NCBI RefSeq assembly: GCF_000204055.1 | Contig: NW_006768811.1 | Span: forward strand, 450,406 to 514,405 | Length of the DNA: 64,000 bases | Direction: 5' to 3' | Source of the DNA: Melampsora larici-populina 98AG31 | Taxonomy: Eukaryota; Basidiomycota; Pucciniomycetes; Pucciniales; Melampsoraceae | Shown: positions 61,430-64,000 of the stretch, piece by piece | How positions within the stretch are numbered: position 1 is the first letter of the stretch | Layout of the letters: each line of letters begins with the position of its first letter | Program-made: the position numbers and the translations under genes | Notes under the pieces: generated by a model | Told to the model about the DNA's origin: nothing | The model's input: the letters and a program-made list of their open reading frames with translations, nothing else | The model's database searches: none

Positions 61430-63891
61430 ATGGATTCTCTTGCAATCAAACCAGTCCAATATTCAGGTCAATTCGATAAAGACTATATTACCATTACTCC
61501 TACCCAAGAAGATCCGCAAAACAAAGTTGTAGTTAAAACTTTACATCAATCCAATTCCAGCTCAACCTTAAGGAACCCTCCAAGTCTGCGTTCGATAGTG
61601 TATAAGGCTGAATTTAATTCTAAATCTAATCTATCACTCGGATCAAATCAAAATCAATCAGAATTAGATTCTCAACATCATGCTACTTCTTCTTCTTCTG
61701 ATTCAACTAGCACTGTAGTAGAAAATATAGAAGTTGTTGTTAAATTAGAAGAAGTAACAAGTAACATTAAATCAGATAAAGCTGTAGTTGAGAAAAAATC
61801 TCCCTTAGATAGTTTTAAATCACATTGGTTAGATTTCTTAACTTGGTTTACGCCTTATCGTCAAATTTTCCTTGTGGTTGTGACTGTGAATGCTTCAATA
61901 GTGATTTCCATCATATCTGGTGCACTTGGAGGTCCTAAAAGAGATCTTTCCTTAGCAGTTATTCTTAATATCTTTGTTGCTATTGCAATTCGAAACGAAT
62001 GGGTGATTAGATTGATTTATTGGATTTTTATTAAATCATTTAGAAGTCCAAAAGTTCCGATTAAGATTAGAAAACATATCGTTGGAATTTTATATCATAT
62101 TGGTTAGTTTTCATTTCCGATGGATTTCTTGTTTTCCCGTGTGATCATCATCCTAAGAATTCAAAAATTGATTATTGGTGTTTTTTTTTTCACCTTTTTT
62201 TTAGGCGGACTTCATAGTGGTTGCGGTTTATCTGCATTGTTTTGGTTAGGATTATCTGCATATAGACATTTAAAGAATCCAAATCACTTTCATCCGGTTG
62301 TGATTACTCTTTTATCAATATCAATCGGTTGTATCTTAATCACTTGTATTACCGCTACTCCTATATTTCGTGGTAAAAGACATGAGTCAGTTTTTAATTC
62401 TTTCTATAAATATCACCCTTTTTTGTCTTGCCTATTATTTTTCTTGTGCTGATGTTTATGGTCGTTTTTCTAGTCTGTTCGAAATGATTCATCGGTTTAT
62501 TGGATGGTAAGTTTTTATTTATCCTTTCCAATTAAGATTTCTGAAACATTCTTTTAGAATTGTCTAATTTTCTGTTTTTTGTACTGTTACGCTTCTTCAG
62601 GTTGGGAATCATTAGTACTCTGGTTTTTGTAATCTTAGGACATTTATTATCAAGGACGAATCCAATTAAAAATATGATGGATGTCATACTCGATGTTCAA
62701 TTTTGGTTGATGATCACAATTCTTTTTTTGTGAGTTAAACTGAAGAGCTTGAATACAATATCCTCTGACATGTTTCATACAAATATTGATTTGTATCCGA
62801 ACATTCGCAGTATCATTTCCTCTTGGATCACAACTCGACATGTCGATGTCGAATGTTTTGCGGTAAGCTTTTCAAATACTGTGAAAATCATATCATGAGT
62901 ACAGTAGGACTGATTTAAATTCGACTTTGGATCATTTCTTTGTTTCTTTCAAACTCAATCAGTCTTCCAAGAAAGCTACGGTGGTCAAAGTTCCGGGTGG
63001 ATTGACTTCAGGTCTTCATACCCGAATCTCCCGTGGTGGTTTGAAAGAATGGCACATCTTTGGATCAATAAGGTTCATTTTTCTTCAATCTCTTTAGATT
63101 TCAGTGGGAAAGAATAGAATGAATTCTGATCCGTTAATATTTTCTTTGCTTTGATGATCTTAGTGAAGGAAAACATTCAAATTGTCATTATATCGTAGCA
63201 GCTGTTCAAGGTGAATTTACGGGGGGTTTGAACTTAGATCAACCTACTAGACTTTACACCAAACTATGGAAGGTTAGCTCAACAAGAAACCCATCCTCAA
63301 CCTCTATCTCACCCATCATCCCACCACTAATCGAGCCTTACGTTTTATTTTTTCAAATCGTTCAAAGCCTGCTGGATTACCATACTTTTCTAGAATGTTT
63401 AATAGAGGAGTAGCCATCTGTACAGGATCAGGGATCGGAGCAGTAGCTTCAACTTGCATTCAACATTCAGATTGGTTTTTGATTTGGATTGGACCTGATT
63501 TACAAAACACTTATGGATCTGAAATCATGAATTTGATTGAAGATAAAATTCCAACAGATAGAAGATTAATTTGGGATACTCGTGGTCCTTTAGGTAGACC
63601 TGATGTATTCTCACTCTTATCTAAAACTTATAAAGATTGGAATGCTGAAGGTATGTGAATTGTTTCGATTCTGCTTCATTTAAGCTACTTTACTAATTCC
63701 TTTTCATGATTGAACACAGTGGTACTTTTTATTGGTAGTCCTGCTTTGAACAAAAGTGTACTTAGATCATCAAGAGAACATAAGATTCCATTATTCGTGA
63801 GTCTTTTGAGAAACATCCTTCTCTTTTATTTATGATCATTGACCAATTTTCCGGATATCATGGATCACAGGGATCGATCTGGGATGCATAA
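61430..63891 (+). CDS. TmpA-like integral membrane protein, copy 2
   Basis: Ten exons (61430-62102, 62205-62385, 62474-62506, 62601-62729, 62811-62862, 62963-63072, 63164-63272, 63368-63650, 63720-63796, 63871-63891) give 555 aa. Exons 3 and 5-10 have exactly the same lengths as in copy 1, and the core is strongly conserved (FLTWFTPYRQI, RNEWVIR.IYWIFIK, GLHSGCG.SA, CTGSGIGAVASTCIQHSDWF, GSIWDA at the end). The N-terminal 120 residues differ, being Ser/Gln-rich here. It is an integral membrane protein of the TmpA type, probably with an oxidoreductase-like C-terminal domain; the substrate is unknown. Conserved introns show a gene duplication, not a retrocopy. Copy 1 lies 13 kb upstream. Confidence 0.83.
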
Positions 63892-64000
63892 ATGTATTTT
63901 TCGATAAAACATTTAAGAAATTATTAGAATCAAAATCGAATTGGATTCATCCAATTATTAATAAGCATTATTATTCAACTATAGAGAATCTATTTCAAAG

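Noticed and set aside
1..64000. tRNA genes, CRISPR arrays and LTR retrotransposons
   Set aside because: No cloverleaf with a GGTTCGA-type arm, no regularly spaced repeats, and no reverse transcriptase, integrase or paired LTRs were seen on either strand by eye.

Overview
The window looks like nuclear DNA of a basidiomycete, most likely a rust fungus (Pucciniales, Melampsora- or Puccinia-like). The basis is AT-rich DNA, genes cut by many 45-100 bp GT-AG introns, a Myb/SANT-like protein of a type common in rusts, and GCM/MULE, Tc1-mariner and PIF-Harbinger transposons of the kind that fill rust genomes. The species is inferred; it was not tested. I rebuilt gene models by hand from splice sites, and every multi-exon model given with full exon coordinates closes to a whole number of codons.

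Layout. 0.4-1.6 kb: Myb/SANT-like gene (-). 3.4-7.0 kb: two-RRM, Mei2-like RNA-binding protein (+). 9.6-14.3 kb: a short 18S rRNA fragment running straight into a complete Tc1/mariner element (9700-14288, TA duplication) that carries a 558-aa gene of unknown function convergent with a DD34E transposase. 14.3-26.3 kb: gene-poor, with non-autonomous elements, including two 816-bp copies of one family. 26.4-29.9 kb: Ran1/Pat1-like kinase (+). 30.7-35.1 kb: complete PIF/Harbinger element, followed by a 383-bp MITE. 35.8-37.7 kb: glycerol-3-phosphate acyltransferase (+). 38.8-40.4 kb: unknown 492-aa protein (-). 41.5-44.1 kb: TKL-type kinase with a C1-like zinc finger (+). 46.0-48.5 and 61.4-63.9 kb: two paralogous TmpA-like membrane proteins (+).

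Between the TmpA-like paralogues lies a nest of transposons. A 6.9-kb Mutator-like element (51055-57952) has long inverted repeats and a 9-bp target duplication. A Harbinger-type MITE sits in its left repeat, and a second, internally deleted Tc1/mariner element (57959-59686) sits inside its right 9-bp duplication. The MULE gene encodes, in order, a GCM-like zinc domain, a MULE transposase and a domain that looks like a USP/UCH-type cysteine peptidase. Its frame is intact through eight exons except for two TGA codons, each directly before a cysteine codon; the first is one codon ahead of the predicted catalytic cysteine.

The most interesting items are the MULE transposase-peptidase fusion, the cargo-carrying Tc1/mariner elements with hairpins at a fixed distance inside each end, and the rRNA fragment that stops at a transposon border. 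The host genes are mostly ordinary. A Pat1/Ran1-like kinase and a Mei2-like protein lie in the same window; in fission yeast these families form a kinase-substrate pair controlling meiosis.
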